Origin: Gracilibacillus ureilyticus
GTDB lineage: Bacteria; Bacillota; Bacilli; Bacillales; Amphibacillaceae
Length of the DNA stretch: 64,000 bases
Assembly (NCBI RefSeq): GCF_900111195.1
Contig: NZ_FOGL01000005.1
Location: 62,001-126,000, forward strand
Direction: 5' to 3'
The translations under genes and the position numbers were made by a program. Shown here piece by piece: positions 45,928 to 55,590 of this stretch. The notes beneath the pieces are model-generated. The model worked only from the letters and a program-made list of their open reading frames with translations, had not been told where the DNA came from and made no database searches. Within the stretch, counting starts at the first letter, position 1, and each line of letters begins with the position of its first letter.

Positions 45928-47034
45928 ATGAATATGGTATTCAGATGGTTTGGGGAGGGCAATGACAGTGTGACACTATCCCAAATAAGGCAGATTCCCG
46001 GGGTAAAAGGGTTAGTATGGGCCCTTCATGATATTCCAGCAGGGGACATTTGGCCATTAGAACGAATACAGGAATGCAGGAGAATCGCAGATAAATATCA
46101 TCTTCATCTGAAAGTGGTAGAAAGTGTCAATATTCATGAGTCAATTAAACTGGGAAGTCCTGATCGTGATGTATATATTGCTAACTATATTCAAACAATT
46201 AAAAATCTTTCCACAATAGGAGTGAAAGTTATTTGTTATAACTTTATGCCTGTATTTGACTGGATAAGAACAGATCTATTTGGAACTTTGCCAGACAAGT
46301 CAACTGCCTTATTTTATGAGAAGGCAAAAGTAGAAAACATGGATCCAATAGAATTAGTGAACAGAATCGCCACAAACCCTGAATATACAATGCCGGGTTG
46401 GGAGCCGGAGCGTTTAGAGGCATTAAAGGAGTTATTTGAAGCATATCTTACTGTTACCACTGAAGACTTAATGGCTAATCTCCAATATTTTCTTGAACGG
46501 GTTATACCTGTGTGTGAAGAATACGATGTGAAAATGGCGATTCATCCTGATGACCCGCCGTGGGAAATGTTTGGCTTACCACGGATTGTGACAACTAAAG
46601 AAAGATTGCTGGAGATTACCAGCTTAGTAGATAGTCATTACAATGGAATCACATTATGCAGCGGGGCACTGGGAGTAAGGAAAGATAATAATATCGTGGA
46701 AATGATTTACGAACTAAAAGATCGGATTCACTTTGCTCATATCCGCAATGTGAAATTATTTAATAATGGAGATTTTATTGAAACATCTCACTACACAGCA
46801 GATGGGTCTTTGCCAATAGATAAAATAGTGAAAGCATATCATGAGATAGGCTACCGGGGATATGTGAGACCGGACCATGGACGCCACATATGGGATGAAG
46901 TTTGCCGACCAGGTTATGGTTTATATGACCGTGCATTGGGAGTGATGTACTTATCAGGATTATGGGATGCATATCAGTTATCAGAAAGGGTGGGAGAAAC
47001 AGATGTTACCAATAAACATAAACTTAAAGGGTAA
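45928..47034 (+). CDS. uxuA: Mannonate dehydratase
   Basis: A 368-residue UxuA. N-terminal FRWFGEGNDSVTLSQIRQIPGV, then VKMAIHPDDPPWEMFGLPRI and the C-terminal GYVRPDHGRHIWDEV are clear signatures; His and Cys residues of the metal site lie in AIHPDD, TLCSGALG and RPDHGR. It dehydrates D-mannonate to 2-keto-3-deoxygluconate. AAGGGAGG ribosome site. The end overlaps the next gene by 32 nt. Confidence 0.97.
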   Translation: MNMVFRWFGEGNDSVTLSQIRQIPGVKGLVWALHDIPAGDIWPLERIQECRRIADKYHLHLKVVESVNIHESIKLGSPDRDVYIANYIQTIKNLSTIGVKVICYNFMPVFDWIRTDLFGTLPDKSTALFYEKAKVENMDPIELVNRIATNPEYTMPGWEPERLEALKELFEAYLTVTTEDLMANLQYFLERVIPVCEEYDVKMAIHPDDPPWEMFGLPRIVTTKERLLEITSLVDSHYNGITLCSGALGVRKDNNIVEMIYELKDRIHFAHIRNVKLFNNGDFIETSHYTADGSLPIDKIVKAYHEIGYRGYVRPDHGRHIWDEVCRPGYGLYDRALGVMYLSGLWDAYQLSERVGETDVTNKHKLKG

Positions 47035-47848
47035 AGTAGCGGTTGTGACAGGAGGCGGTGGAGTTCTTTGCGGCGCCATGGCAATTGAACTGGCTCGTCA
47101 GGGAATGAAAGTAGCTGTTCTTAACAGGACATTGGAGAAGGCGGAGAATGTTGTTAAGGAAATTAAAAGTAACGGAGGCGAAGCTATAGCGATAAAATGT
47201 GATGTGTTAAATAAAGAAATGGTGATAGAAGCGGAAGAGAAAGTTTTTCAAACTTATGGTGCATGCGATGTTCTGATTAATGGCGCTGGTGGTAATCATC
47301 CTGATGGAACAACGACTAATGAAGTTTATCGAGCAAAAGATTTAAACGATGATACGATAAGGACGTTTTTCGATATGACTACTGATGGATTTTCTGCTGT
47401 TTTCAATCTTAATTTTATCAGTACCTTGATCCCGACCCAGGTATTTGCAAGAAGAATGGTTGAAAGAAAAACTAGCATTATTAATATTTCTTCAATGAGT
47501 TCGGTTAGTCCGATGACTAAGGTCCCTGCATACAGTTCCGCAAAAGCTGCAATTAATAATTTTACACAATGGCTTGCTGTGCATATGGCCGAGGCTAATG
47601 TCAGAGTAAATGCCATTGCACCAGGATTTTTCCTGACAGATCAGAACAGGACATTGCTTACTAATGAGGATGGATCTCCTAAACCACGAATGCAAAAGAT
47701 CATTGAACATACCCCGATGCGGAAACTTGGTACTCCTAAGGAACTGTTAGGTACATTACTCTGGTTAGTTGATGATGAAGCGAGCGGCTTTGTAACAGGT
47801 ACCTGTATCCCTGTAGATGGCGGGTTTATGGCATACAGCGGAGTTTAG
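47003..47848 (+). CDS. uxuB: D-mannonate oxidoreductase, SDR family (UxuB-like)
   Basis: A 281-residue short-chain dehydrogenase. The NAD-binding motif is VVTGGGGVLCGAMA, the structural motif INGAGGNHPDG, and the catalytic Tyr/Lys lie in PAYSSAKAAINNF. Bacilli use an SDR enzyme (YjmF type) to reduce fructuronate to mannonate, unlike the enterobacterial UxuB family. The position after uxuA fits. ATG at 47003 chosen for GGGTGGGAG upstream. The start overlaps uxuA by 32 nt. No uxaC (glucuronate isomerase) is in the window. Confidence 0.85.
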   Translation: MLPININLKGKVAVVTGGGGVLCGAMAIELARQGMKVAVLNRTLEKAENVVKEIKSNGGEAIAIKCDVLNKEMVIEAEEKVFQTYGACDVLINGAGGNHPDGTTTNEVYRAKDLNDDTIRTFFDMTTDGFSAVFNLNFISTLIPTQVFARRMVERKTSIINISSMSSVSPMTKVPAYSSAKAAINNFTQWLAVHMAEANVRVNAIAPGFFLTDQNRTLLTNEDGSPKPRMQKIIEHTPMRKLGTPKELLGTLLWLVDDEASGFVTGTCIPVDGGFMAYSGV

Positions 47849-48518
47849 ATCAACGGGAGGTGTAGAAAGAATGAAAAAAGTGATACAAATTGATGATAAA
47901 AACATCCAGTCTTTTCCGGGAAATTGGAAAAAATGTATTGGTACCGGGAGATTAGGTTAAGCATTACAAAAAAGAGTACCTGGAACATTTGAAAATAGTA
48001 CAACAAGAGATTGGCTTTTCCTATATCAGAGGTCATGGCTTATTGCACGATGATATTGGAATATATCGTGAATTAGAAATTGATGGAGAGAAACACCCAT
48101 TTTACAATTTTACTTATATTGACCGGATCTTTGATTCATTTCTTGAACTTGGACTGAAGCCATTTGTTGAAATTGGATTTATGCCCAAGCCTTGCATCAG
48201 GTTCACAGACAATTTTTGCATGGGAAGGGAATGTCACCCCACCGAAAGATTATAAAAAATGGGAAATGCTTATAAAAACGGTAACTATACATTTTATCGA
48301 TCGGTACGGAATAGAAGAAGTGTTAACATGGCCATTCGAAATATGGAATGAACCTAATCTGGTCAACTTTTGGAAAGATACAGATAAAGAGGAATATTTT
48401 AAGTTATATAGAGTAACTGTTAATGCGATCAAATCAGTCAACAAGGAATTGAAAGTAGGCGGACCGGCTATATGTGGAGGTTCAGATGAATGGATAACTG
48501 ACTTTCTAACATTTTGTA

Positions 48519-48653
48519 TGTGGAAATACCCAACCAATGCCTATGAATGTTAGGATGTATGTTTGTTCTTGCGGACTAAATCTTGATAGAGATTACAATG
48601 CTGCGCTAAACATAAAAAAAGAAGGCATTCGCTTATTAACAAGTGCCGAATGA
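48519..48653 (+). mobile_element. TnpB (IS200/IS605 OrfB) C-terminal remnant
   Basis: From 48543 to 48653 the frame reads [20 protein letters not shown] and then ALNIKKEGIRLLTSAE before a TGA. The CxCG half zinc finger and the DRDYNAALNI stretch (RuvC-III aspartate) are the hallmark end of TnpB. Everything upstream is gone; the 24 nt between the xylosidase break and this ATG are not assignable. The remnant cannot be active. Confidence 0.85.
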
Positions 48654-48779
48654 AAGGATAAACTCTTGGAACAAGAGGGTTAGCTTGGTCTATTTCGTCA
48701 GCTGCCAAAAGGGACGATTATCCAAGAAGCCCCCACTTCAAGCAACCCGTAAGGGTGGTAAGTGGTGGGAGTAGTTCAC
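48654..48779 (+). ncRNA. Right end of an IS200/IS605 element, with probable omega-RNA (reRNA) scaffold
   Basis: After the TnpB stop come CTCTTG-GAA-CAAGAG (48663-48677), then CTTGG (48684-48688) able to pair with CCAAG (48722-48726). The terminal double hairpin pairs CCCCCACTT with AAGTGGTGGG around inner CAACCC/GGGTGG (48730-48769). The end GGGAGTAGTTCAC is typical of this family's right end. In working elements this DNA encodes the guide scaffold of TnpB; the adjoining flank (48780 on) would be the guide. Confidence 0.6.
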
Positions 48780-49326
48780 TCGATTAGGAAGCAAGGTAAT
48801 GTACCGGGATAATAATCTGATTGTAACGAAACGAGCTAATGGAGAGCTAGTTTTGATTATCTGGAATTTAGTGATGGAAAAAGGTAACGATTTTAGCGAG
48901 GATTTCGAGTTGGAACTTCCAGTAAATAGGGGGATTTATTTTATGACAGAACAGTCCATTAGTGAGGAATGCGCCAATCCATGGAGAACATGGCAGCAGA
49001 TGGGGAGACCACGCTTCCCGTCAAAATCTCAGATTGAAGTGCTGAATAAGAGTGCCATCCCTTTCTTTGAATCAAAGCAGCTTGAAGTGAAGGAGAATAA
49101 ATTGACACACTCAGTAACCTTAACTAAAAATGAGGTCAGAATTATTGAGGTTATACCAGTCAACGACGAGTCAGCCTCCTACCCTGGATTGGACGACAGT
49201 TCACTTGATTCCTACTAGAATAGTACATAACTATCACGTTCCACCCAAGTGAAAAGTGTGCTTTTGAGATACACTTAATAAGGTATGGAATATAAGCGAT
49301 CTGTACTTTCTTGAACATACAAAAAT

Positions 49327-49372
49327 ACTCAGGAACAATCAAATTAAGTATTGTTCCTGAGTAACTTTTTTA
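49327..49372 (+). terminator. Intrinsic terminator after the xynB remnant
   Basis: ACTCAGGAACAAT and ATTGTTCCTGAGT form a perfect 13-bp stem with a 10-nt loop, then a T run. It ends the aguA operon and faces the convergent sod gene. Confidence 0.92.
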
Positions 49373-49474
49373 TGTTTAATAATATTGTAGAGCATCCTTC
49401 CCATACTTCGTACAGGCAAAGTCAGAGCCGGTGTACTGTTAAAGTTCATAAACTTTTGAATTGGCTTTGTGGCA

Positions 49475-50341
49475 TTAATATAATTCCCATTTCACTTTTC
49501 TTGCTTCTTTTAATCGTTTATTCACATTCTCCCAGTTCACCACATTCCACCAGTTCTCAATATAGGTTTTTTTATCATTTTTATGCTGAAGGTAATATGC
49601 ATGTTCCCATACATCCAGTACTAATAACGGAATTGTGTCAGGTACCTGGAATAACTGGTGCTTTTCAAATGACTGTATGGCTAATTTACCACTTCTCGGT
49701 GACCAGTAAAGAACGGCCCAGCCGTTTCCTTCAACAGAATTAGCAACAGATGTAAAGAGCTTCTGAAATGCAGCCCAGGATCCGAAGTCTTTCTCAATTT
49801 GTCGTAGGATCTCACCAGATGGCTTTTTCTTACCATTTGGCGTCATATTATACCAGAATATTGTGTGAAGGTTATGACCAGATCCGTGAAAAGCCTGCTC
49901 TCGTAACCAGTGCTTTACTGGTTCTTTTTTGTCGATGTATAAGGCTGTTTCTGCTTTATTAAGACCATCAACATATGACTGATGATGTTTCGTATGATGC
50001 AGGCGCATAATCTGTTCACTAATGTAGGGCTCCAGTGCATTATATGAATAAGGCAAAGGCGGCAATTGATGTTTCCCATAAGGAATACTTTCAGACTTTT
50101 TCCTTGTTATATCAGAAATAAATGCTTCCCCTTCATTTCTCAGTTCTAATAACCGTTCCTCGTCTTCCAGTTCAGGAATAGTGCTTCCTATTAGTGACTG
50201 AATTTTTTCCTGCCATTGTTCGACTTGAAATATTGCCTGTAACTTTTCCTCCTCAGTTATTTTTGAGGACATAATTTCATTTTTTAATTTTTCTCCCCAT
50301 TCAAACAAATCCGCTAAATAATCATAATAATCTTTCTCCAT
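49475..50341 (-). CDS. sodF: Superoxide dismutase (Fe/Mn family) with N-terminal extension, SodF-like
   Basis: A 288-residue protein. The last ~200 residues are a Fe/Mn superoxide dismutase: the first ligand His is in IMRLHHTKHHQSYVDGLN, the second in AFHGSGHNLHTIFW, and Asp/His ligands in VLDVWEHAYYL. About 85 extra residues precede it, mostly charged and helical, as in Bacillus SodF (YojM is unrelated). It converts superoxide to oxygen and peroxide. No signal peptide. Convergent with the xylan cluster and probably monocistronic. Confidence 0.93.
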   Translation of the reverse strand: MEKDYYDYLADLFEWGEKLKNEIMSSKITEEEKLQAIFQVEQWQEKIQSLIGSTIPELEDEERLLELRNEGEAFISDITRKKSESIPYGKHQLPPLPYSYNALEPYISEQIMRLHHTKHHQSYVDGLNKAETALYIDKKEPVKHWLREQAFHGSGHNLHTIFWYNMTPNGKKKPSGEILRQIEKDFGSWAAFQKLFTSVANSVEGNGWAVLYWSPRSGKLAIQSFEKHQLFQVPDTIPLLVLDVWEHAYYLQHKNDKKTYIENWWNVVNWENVNKRLKEARKVKWELY

Positions 50342-50421
50342 GTGTCATCACCCCATGTAGCATATGTGTCATACACCCAGGAAGTGATAATATAATTTGG
50401 TGGAATTACATCTTTTTTAGA

Positions 50422-51597
50422 CTAATTGGAAATTACGGCCTTATCAGGCGCTTCAAAGAAATGTTCAATATTGAATGCTGCCATTCCCATTACAGTTGAA
50501 TATTTTTGCAATTTAGCAACATTTAATTGAACATCATTTTTATTAAAACCTATAGCATTCTTCTCAATTCGCTTTTCAATTGCCGGCATAATGAACTTTT
50601 CTGCAATTTGAACAGTATTTCCGACTACAACTTGCTCGGGATTAAAGATATGAATGATGTTAGTAATTCCAATTCCTAAATAGTCGCCAAGCTCCTCAAG
50701 TAAATGAATAGCTTTTGATTCACCATTTTCGGCTGCTGTAACAAGTTCGTGGATATTTGTATCTTTATATCCATTTTCTCTAGCTTTTTCAAGTAGTGTT
50801 TTCTCTGAGGCATAAAGCTCCCAACATCCTTTATTCCCACAACGGCAATCTGGCCCGTCTTTTTCTATTGTCATATGGCCAAGCTCTCCGGAAAATCCAC
50901 GTAAGCCTTTGTATAATTTTCCGTCCAGAATTAAACCAACACCAATTCCAATACTGATACTCGTGTATATTAATTCGTCAGCCATTTGTCCGACGCCATA
51001 TACCTTTTCACCGTATGCTCCGCCGTTTGCTTCATTTTCAACAATAATCGGTACACGGTATCGTTCGAATAAAATATCTTTTAGAGGGACTTTTTTCCAT
51101 CCTAAATTTGGTGCTAACAGTATTTCGCCATCTGATGTTACGACTCCGGGTACTCCTACACCAATTCCGACAATTCCATATTCAGATTCTGGCACCTCAT
51201 TCCTTAATTCATCAATTAATTGGTGTAGATGTTTTAAAACTTCTTCTAAGTCTTCATTGCTGAAAGTAATGGTTCTCTCGTTCACAATATTTCCCCGCAG
51301 GTCTGTTACAACACCAAGAATATGGTTGACACCGAGGTCGATGGAGATAGTAAAGCCGGCAGTTTCGTTAAGCAGCAGCATTACTGGTCTCCGACCGCCA
51401 CTTGATTCACCGGTTCCGGATTCATTGATCAATTTTTCATTTAATAATTCACTGACAAGGGAAGAAACTGTCCCTTTATTCAGTCCAGTGGTTTGTGCAA
51501 TGCTCGCTCTTGAAACAGGTGCATTAGCTTTGATTGTATTAAGAACAAGCGCTTTATTTTCCTTTTTTACGACATGCTGATTCCATGTTTGGCTCAA
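50422..51597 (-). CDS. xylR: Xylose repressor XylR (ROK family)
   Basis: A 391-residue ROK-family repressor. The N-terminal helix-turn-helix is in [21 protein letters not shown]. The sugar-kinase-like domain has [18 protein letters not shown] and the Zn-site cysteines in [12 protein letters not shown]. Xylose releases it from the operator. It is divergent from xylA, with an operator between them. The TTG start at 51597 is the likely one (MSQTWNQH), though its ribosome site is weak. Confidence 0.94.
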   Translation of the reverse strand: MSQTWNQHVVKKENKALVLNTIKANAPVSRASIAQTTGLNKGTVSSLVSELLNEKLINESGTGESSGGRRPVMLLLNETAGFTISIDLGVNHILGVVTDLRGNIVNERTITFSNEDLEEVLKHLHQLIDELRNEVPESEYGIVGIGVGVPGVVTSDGEILLAPNLGWKKVPLKDILFERYRVPIIVENEANGGAYGEKVYGVGQMADELIYTSISIGIGVGLILDGKLYKGLRGFSGELGHMTIEKDGPDCRCGNKGCWELYASEKTLLEKARENGYKDTNIHELVTAAENGESKAIHLLEELGDYLGIGITNIIHIFNPEQVVVGNTVQIAEKFIMPAIEKRIEKNAIGFNKNDVQLNVAKLQKYSTVMGMAAFNIEHFFEAPDKAVISN

Positions 51598-51674
51598 ACT
51601 TATTCACTCACTCTCTATTGGCGTATCCAGTTATAGAGCTATTTTATCATATTAATAAAAAATATTCTATAACC

Positions 51675-51716
51675 TTTGTTTATTCGCTAGACAAACTTAG
51701 TGAACCTTGCTATAAT
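51675..51716 (+). promoter_or_regulatory. xylA promoter with XylR operator
   Basis: TAGACA (51688-51693), a 17-nt spacer and TATAAT (51711-51716) form the promoter. Overlapping the -35 is an inverted repeat TTTGTTTATTCGCTAGACAAA (51675-51695); its TTTGT/ACAAA arms match the core of known Bacillus XylR operators. Repression would block the xylA promoter directly. Confidence 0.75.
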
Positions 51717-51764
51717 GACAGTGAAAAAAGGAACATCATTTCAACAATTTGGAGGTATAAACAA

Positions 51765-53090
51765 ATGACATGGTTTGAAAACGTTAACAAGATTCAATAT
51801 GAAGGACCTAAATCTAAAAATCCGCTTGCTTTTAAATTTTACAATCCCGAAGAGCAAATTAATGGGCAATCAATGGAGGAATTTTTACGATTCGGTATTG
51901 CTTACTGGCATACGTTTACCGCTGATTTATCTGATCCTTTTGGTGCAGGTTCGGCTATCCGTAACTGGGATAAGTATGATGGAATGGATCGTGCAAAAGC
52001 CCGTGTGGAGGCAGCTTTTGAATTCTTTGAAAAAATTGGTGCTAAATATTTCTGTTTCCATGATGTTGATATTGCACCAGAAGGAGACAGTTTAAGAGAA
52101 ACATACAAAAATCAGGATACCATTGTTGCACTTATTAAGGATCATATGAAGGACAGTGATGTAAAGTTACTTTGGAACACTGCAAATAACTTTACAAACC
52201 CTCGTTTTGTTCATGGTGCTGCTTCTTCAAGTAATGCAGATGTATTTGCATATTCTGCAGCAAAAGTGAAGAAGCAATTAGAAATTGGTAAGGAATTAGG
52301 CGGGGAAAACTATGTGTTCTGGGGAGGCCGTGAAGGGTATGAAACATTGCTTAATACTGACCTTGGCTTAGAGCAGGATAATTTAGCTCGATTCTTCGAG
52401 ATGGCTGTTGATTATGCGAAGGAAATCGGGTTTGATGCCCAATTTTTAATTGAGCCTAAACCTAAAGAACCTACAACGCATCAATATGATTTTGATTCCC
52501 AGTCTACACATGCATTTTTATTAAAATACGGGCTGCAAGACCACTTTAAGCTTAACATTGAGGCAAATCATGCTACATTAGCTGGTCATACGTTTGAACA
52601 TGAGCTTCGTTATGCTCGTGTTAATGGATTACTTGGATCTGTTGATGCGAACCAGGGAGATCCATTATTAGGATGGGATACAGATGAATTCCCTGCAGAT
52701 ATTTATTCTACAACATTAGCAATGTATGAAATTATTAAAAATGGCGGACTAGGATCAGGTGGATTAAACTTCGATGCCAAAGCACGCCGAGGCTCATTCG
52801 ATCAAGAAGACTTATTCCACGCCCATATCGCTGGAATGGATCATTTCGCAGTCGGGTATAAAGTAGCAAGCCAATTAGTTGAAGATAAAGTATTTGAAAA
52901 TATTATCGACGACCGTTATGCAAGTTATAAAGAAGGAATCGGTAAAGATATTGTGGAAGGAAAAGCTGATTTCAAATCACTGGAAGAGTATGCCCTTAAT
53001 CTCAAGGAAATTAAGAATAAATCCGGTCGCTTAGAAGTGATTAAAGCTACAATCAATCAATACTTATTAAATGCATACACAGATAAATAA
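51765..53090 (+). CDS. xylA: Xylose isomerase
   Basis: A 441-residue class II xylose isomerase. The catalytic His is in [13 protein letters not shown], metal ligands are in [16 protein letters not shown] and [18 protein letters not shown], and [16 protein letters not shown] is the family signature. It converts D-xylose to D-xylulose. The ATG at 51765 follows TTGGAGG. Xylulokinase follows after 67 nt. Confidence 0.97.
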   Translation: MTWFENVNKIQYEGPKSKNPLAFKFYNPEEQINGQSMEEFLRFGIAYWHTFTADLSDPFGAGSAIRNWDKYDGMDRAKARVEAAFEFFEKIGAKYFCFHDVDIAPEGDSLRETYKNQDTIVALIKDHMKDSDVKLLWNTANNFTNPRFVHGAASSSNADVFAYSAAKVKKQLEIGKELGGENYVFWGGREGYETLLNTDLGLEQDNLARFFEMAVDYAKEIGFDAQFLIEPKPKEPTTHQYDFDSQSTHAFLLKYGLQDHFKLNIEANHATLAGHTFEHELRYARVNGLLGSVDANQGDPLLGWDTDEFPADIYSTTLAMYEIIKNGGLGSGGLNFDAKARRGSFDQEDLFHAHIAGMDHFAVGYKVASQLVEDKVFENIIDDRYASYKEGIGKDIVEGKADFKSLEEYALNLKEIKNKSGRLEVIKATINQYLLNAYTDK

Positions 53091-53101
53091 TTTTGCTGAT
53101 T

Positions 53102-53131
53102 TAGAAGACTTAGTACCTAGCTAAGTCTTCT
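53102..53131 (+). other. Intercistronic hairpin between xylA and xylB
   Basis: TAGAAGACTTAG and CTAAGTCTTCTA form a perfect 12-bp stem with a 6-nt loop and no T run. Such elements often stabilise the upstream message, here allowing more isomerase than kinase. Partial termination is possible too. Confidence 0.65.
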
Positions 53132-53157
53132 ATCATGCTATTTAAAGAGGTGATCAA

Positions 53158-54657
53158 TTGAGTTACGTTATTGGAGTAGATTTAGGAACAAGTGCTGTAA
53201 AATTACTGCTGGTAAATAAAACAGGGGAAGTTGTTCGTGAAGTGACAAAGGAGTACCCTTTAATTCAGGAAAGAACTGGCTATTCTGAACAAAATCCTGA
53301 AGACTGGGTAAAACAAACCATTGCCGGATTGAAACAGCTGGTTGATGAATTTAATGGGAAAGCTGATGAGATCGTTGGATTAAGTTTTTCCGGACAAATG
53401 CATGGTTTAGTTTTGTTAGATGAAGATAATCAGATTCTGCGGAATGCAATTCTCTGGAATGATACGAGAACCACCGAACAGTGTCAGGAAATCTATGAAA
53501 AAGTAGGAAAGGAACGTTTTATAAACATAACGAAAAACCTGGCATTGGAAGGTTTTACTTTACCTAAAATATTATGGGTAAAAGAAAATGAACCGGAAAT
53601 TTTTGAAAAAGCAAGGACGTTTGTTTTACCAAAAGATTATGTTCGTTATCGATTAACGGAAACATTGCATATGGATTACTCAGATGCTGCCGGTACCAGT
53701 TTGCTGGATGTAGCTAATAAAGAGTGGAGTAAAGAAATTTGTGAACTGTTAGGGCTTAATATCTCCATTTGTCCGCAATTAGTAGATTCCCATGAGAATG
53801 TTGGAAAAATCACTCAGAATGTTGCTGATCAAACAGGTCTGTCTGCTGACACAGATGTATTTGCAGGTGGTGCAGATAATGCATGCGGAGCTATTGGTTC
53901 AGGTATACTATCAGAAGGTAAAACATTCGCGAGTATTGGTACCTCCGGCGTAGTGCTGTCATATGAGCTCACCGGTGATAAAGATTACGGTGGCAAAGTA
54001 CATTATTTTAATCATGGGGAAAAGGATACCTATTATGCAATGGGCGTTACCTTAGCAGCAGGACACAGCCTGAACTGGTTTAAAAAGACATTCGCCAATG
54101 AACTTACATTTGATGAATTGCTAAAAGGAATTGGAGAGGTGCCAGTAGGATCAAATGGATTATTGTTTACGCCATATATTGCCGGAGAACGGACTCCCCA
54201 TGCAGATTCGAAGGTGAGAGGCAGTTTTATTGGAATGGACAGTTCCCACACAATAAAGGATTTCGCCAGAGCTGTGTTGGAAGGAATAACTTTTTCTTTA
54301 AATGAATCAATTACTATATTCAGAGAAAACGGTAAAGAAATTGATACAATATACTCTATCGGCGGTGGAGCAAAGAATAAGGATTGGCTTCAAATGCAAG
54401 CCGACATCTTCAATGCCAAAATTGTTCGCCTGAAAAGTGAACAAGGGCCAGGTATGGGGGCTGCAATGCTGGCGGCATTCGGATCAGGGTGGTTTCCTTC
54501 TTTAAAAGATTGTGCGGATACTTTTTTAGAGGATGCAGAAACGTATACACCTATTAAGGAGAATGCTAGTAAATATGAGGAGTTGTTTACTCTCTACCGT
54601 CAGGTTTATACACAAACAAAGCAGCTTAATGACAGCTTAATGACATTCAGAAAATAA
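53158..54657 (+). CDS. xylB: Xylulokinase
   Basis: A 499-residue FGGY-family kinase. GVDLGTSAVKLLLV is the N-terminal phosphate loop, GLSFSGQMHGLVLLD is the xylulokinase signature carrying the sugar-contacting Met-His, and the catalytic Asp is in AGGADNACGAIGSG. It makes xylulose-5-phosphate for the pentose phosphate pathway. TTG start with AGAGGTG 8 nt upstream. A terminator follows. Confidence 0.97.
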   Translation: MSYVIGVDLGTSAVKLLLVNKTGEVVREVTKEYPLIQERTGYSEQNPEDWVKQTIAGLKQLVDEFNGKADEIVGLSFSGQMHGLVLLDEDNQILRNAILWNDTRTTEQCQEIYEKVGKERFINITKNLALEGFTLPKILWVKENEPEIFEKARTFVLPKDYVRYRLTETLHMDYSDAAGTSLLDVANKEWSKEICELLGLNISICPQLVDSHENVGKITQNVADQTGLSADTDVFAGGADNACGAIGSGILSEGKTFASIGTSGVVLSYELTGDKDYGGKVHYFNHGEKDTYYAMGVTLAAGHSLNWFKKTFANELTFDELLKGIGEVPVGSNGLLFTPYIAGERTPHADSKVRGSFIGMDSSHTIKDFARAVLEGITFSLNESITIFRENGKEIDTIYSIGGGAKNKDWLQMQADIFNAKIVRLKSEQGPGMGAAMLAAFGSGWFPSLKDCADTFLEDAETYTPIKENASKYEELFTLYRQVYTQTKQLNDSLMTFRK

Positions 54658-54672
54658 GACCACATACCATAG

Positions 54673-54699
54673 AGGACTCATTTAGTAGAGTCCTTTTTT
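54673..54699 (+). terminator. Intrinsic terminator after xylB
   Basis: AGGACTC and GAGTCCT form a 7-bp stem with an 8-nt loop, followed by a T run. Confidence 0.85.
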
Positions 54700-54737
54700 A
54701 ATGATTTTAATAGTATACGCACTTGTCAAAATTGTAC

Positions 54738-54766
54738 TTCCCATATCCAAGAAACTGTAATATAAT
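54738..54766 (+). promoter_or_regulatory. Putative promoter of the second YesL/YesMN operon
   Basis: TATAAT at 54761-54766 with TTCCCA 17 nt upstream (54738-54743). The -35 is weak, fitting an activator-dependent promoter. A cre-like box follows 39 nt downstream. Confidence 0.5.
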
Positions 54767-54804
54767 AGTATGTATATTGGATGAACTAAGTTAAAGAGCA
54801 AAAA

Positions 54805-54819
54805 TTGAAGCGCTTTCAA
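54805..54819. promoter_or_regulatory. cre-like box in the leader of the second YesL/YesMN operon
   Basis: TTGAAGCGCTTTCAA has the core GCGCTTTCA of CcpA boxes, one base short on the left arm compared with TGAAAGCGCTTTCA. Located downstream of the putative promoter, it would act as a roadblock. Confidence 0.55.
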
Positions 54820-54925
54820 AAAAGTGCCTATGTAATCATAAATGGACTCATCGAAAAGGTAAAGTATTTGTACAGAAGTAAAAAGGTTATCAAATGTGTG
54901 AAATAACTGGAGTCGGAGGGGAAAT

Positions 54926-55561
54926 ATGAAATACAAAAATTCTAATCGTTTTTATCACTTTCTGGAATGGATCATGTGGATGATGTATTTAAATATCTTG
55001 TGGATTGCTGGAGTGTTAATGGGTATAGGCATTTTTGGGTTGTTTCCAGCTTTACTGGCTCTAGTTGTAACAATTCGTGAATGGCATGTGCAGGGAGAAC
55101 AAATCAAATTTACGAGAGTATTTTTCCATGCCTGGAAACAACACTTTTTTATTGCGAATGGTTTCGGCATTGTTTATCTAATAGTTGGTTATATATTATA
55201 TGTTGACTTTTATTGGATTGTTGATTTACAGAGTAATTTTAGAAGCTTGTTTGTTGTATTCTTCTTTCTCATGCTTATATTGTATTTTGTTTCATTATTA
55301 TACCTCTTTCCAGTTTACGCACATTTTCACACCGGTTTTATGAAAACAATTAAACATGCGACAGCTTTAGGTATTTTTAGTCCTTTAATAACAGGCCTTA
55401 TAATTGTGCTCATCATTGGATTACAATTTTTATGGAGATGGATACCTGGGTTATTACCTGTTATCGGTATAAGTGTAATCGCTTTTCTTGTTACGAAACT
55501 AGCGATCAGTGCATTTGAACAATTTGAGAACAAGCAGCAATATTTAAATAGTAAAAATTAA
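54926..55561 (+). CDS. DUF624 (YesL-like) membrane protein, second copy
   Basis: A 211-residue protein with about five membrane spans. The start FYHFLEWIMWMMYLNILWIAG and the GIGIFGLFPALLALV loop align by eye with the protein at 6537-7190. The repeated pairing of this family with YesMN and binding-protein transporters suggests a role in the same signalling or uptake complex, not proven. GGAGGGG before ATG. The regulator gene follows after 29 nt. Confidence 0.85.
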   Translation: MKYKNSNRFYHFLEWIMWMMYLNILWIAGVLMGIGIFGLFPALLALVVTIREWHVQGEQIKFTRVFFHAWKQHFFIANGFGIVYLIVGYILYVDFYWIVDLQSNFRSLFVVFFFLMLILYFVSLLYLFPVYAHFHTGFMKTIKHATALGIFSPLITGLIIVLIIGLQFLWRWIPGLLPVIGISVIAFLVTKLAISAFEQFENKQQYLNSKN

Positions 55562-55590
55562 GCAGTCAATAACGAAAGGAGATCAAAATC

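Larger units (their letters stand above)
47871..49218 (+). pseudogene. xynB: GH39 beta-xylosidase, broken and interrupted
   Basis: Pieces of a family 39 beta-xylosidase lie in order. An ATG with GGGAGG starts 29 codons ending at an in-frame TAA (47958) inside the GTGRLG motif. An extra A in the run at 47968-47973 shifts the frame. A net two-base loss near 48180 shifts it again. The acid/base motif FEIWNEPNL survives. At about 48516 the gene is cut, with TnpB and insertion-end sequence up to 48779. The C-terminal part resumes near 48799 (RDNNLIVTKRANGELVLI to GLDDSSLDSY). The middle, including the nucleophile Glu, is missing. It cannot make an active enzyme. It closed the aguA-uxuA operon. Confidence 0.9.

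Noticed and set aside
49351-49743. A 130-codon plus-strand frame
   Set aside because: It lies antisense within the 3' part of the superoxide dismutase gene and the terminator before it; the minus-strand protein has intact metal-site motifs, so this frame is a shadow.
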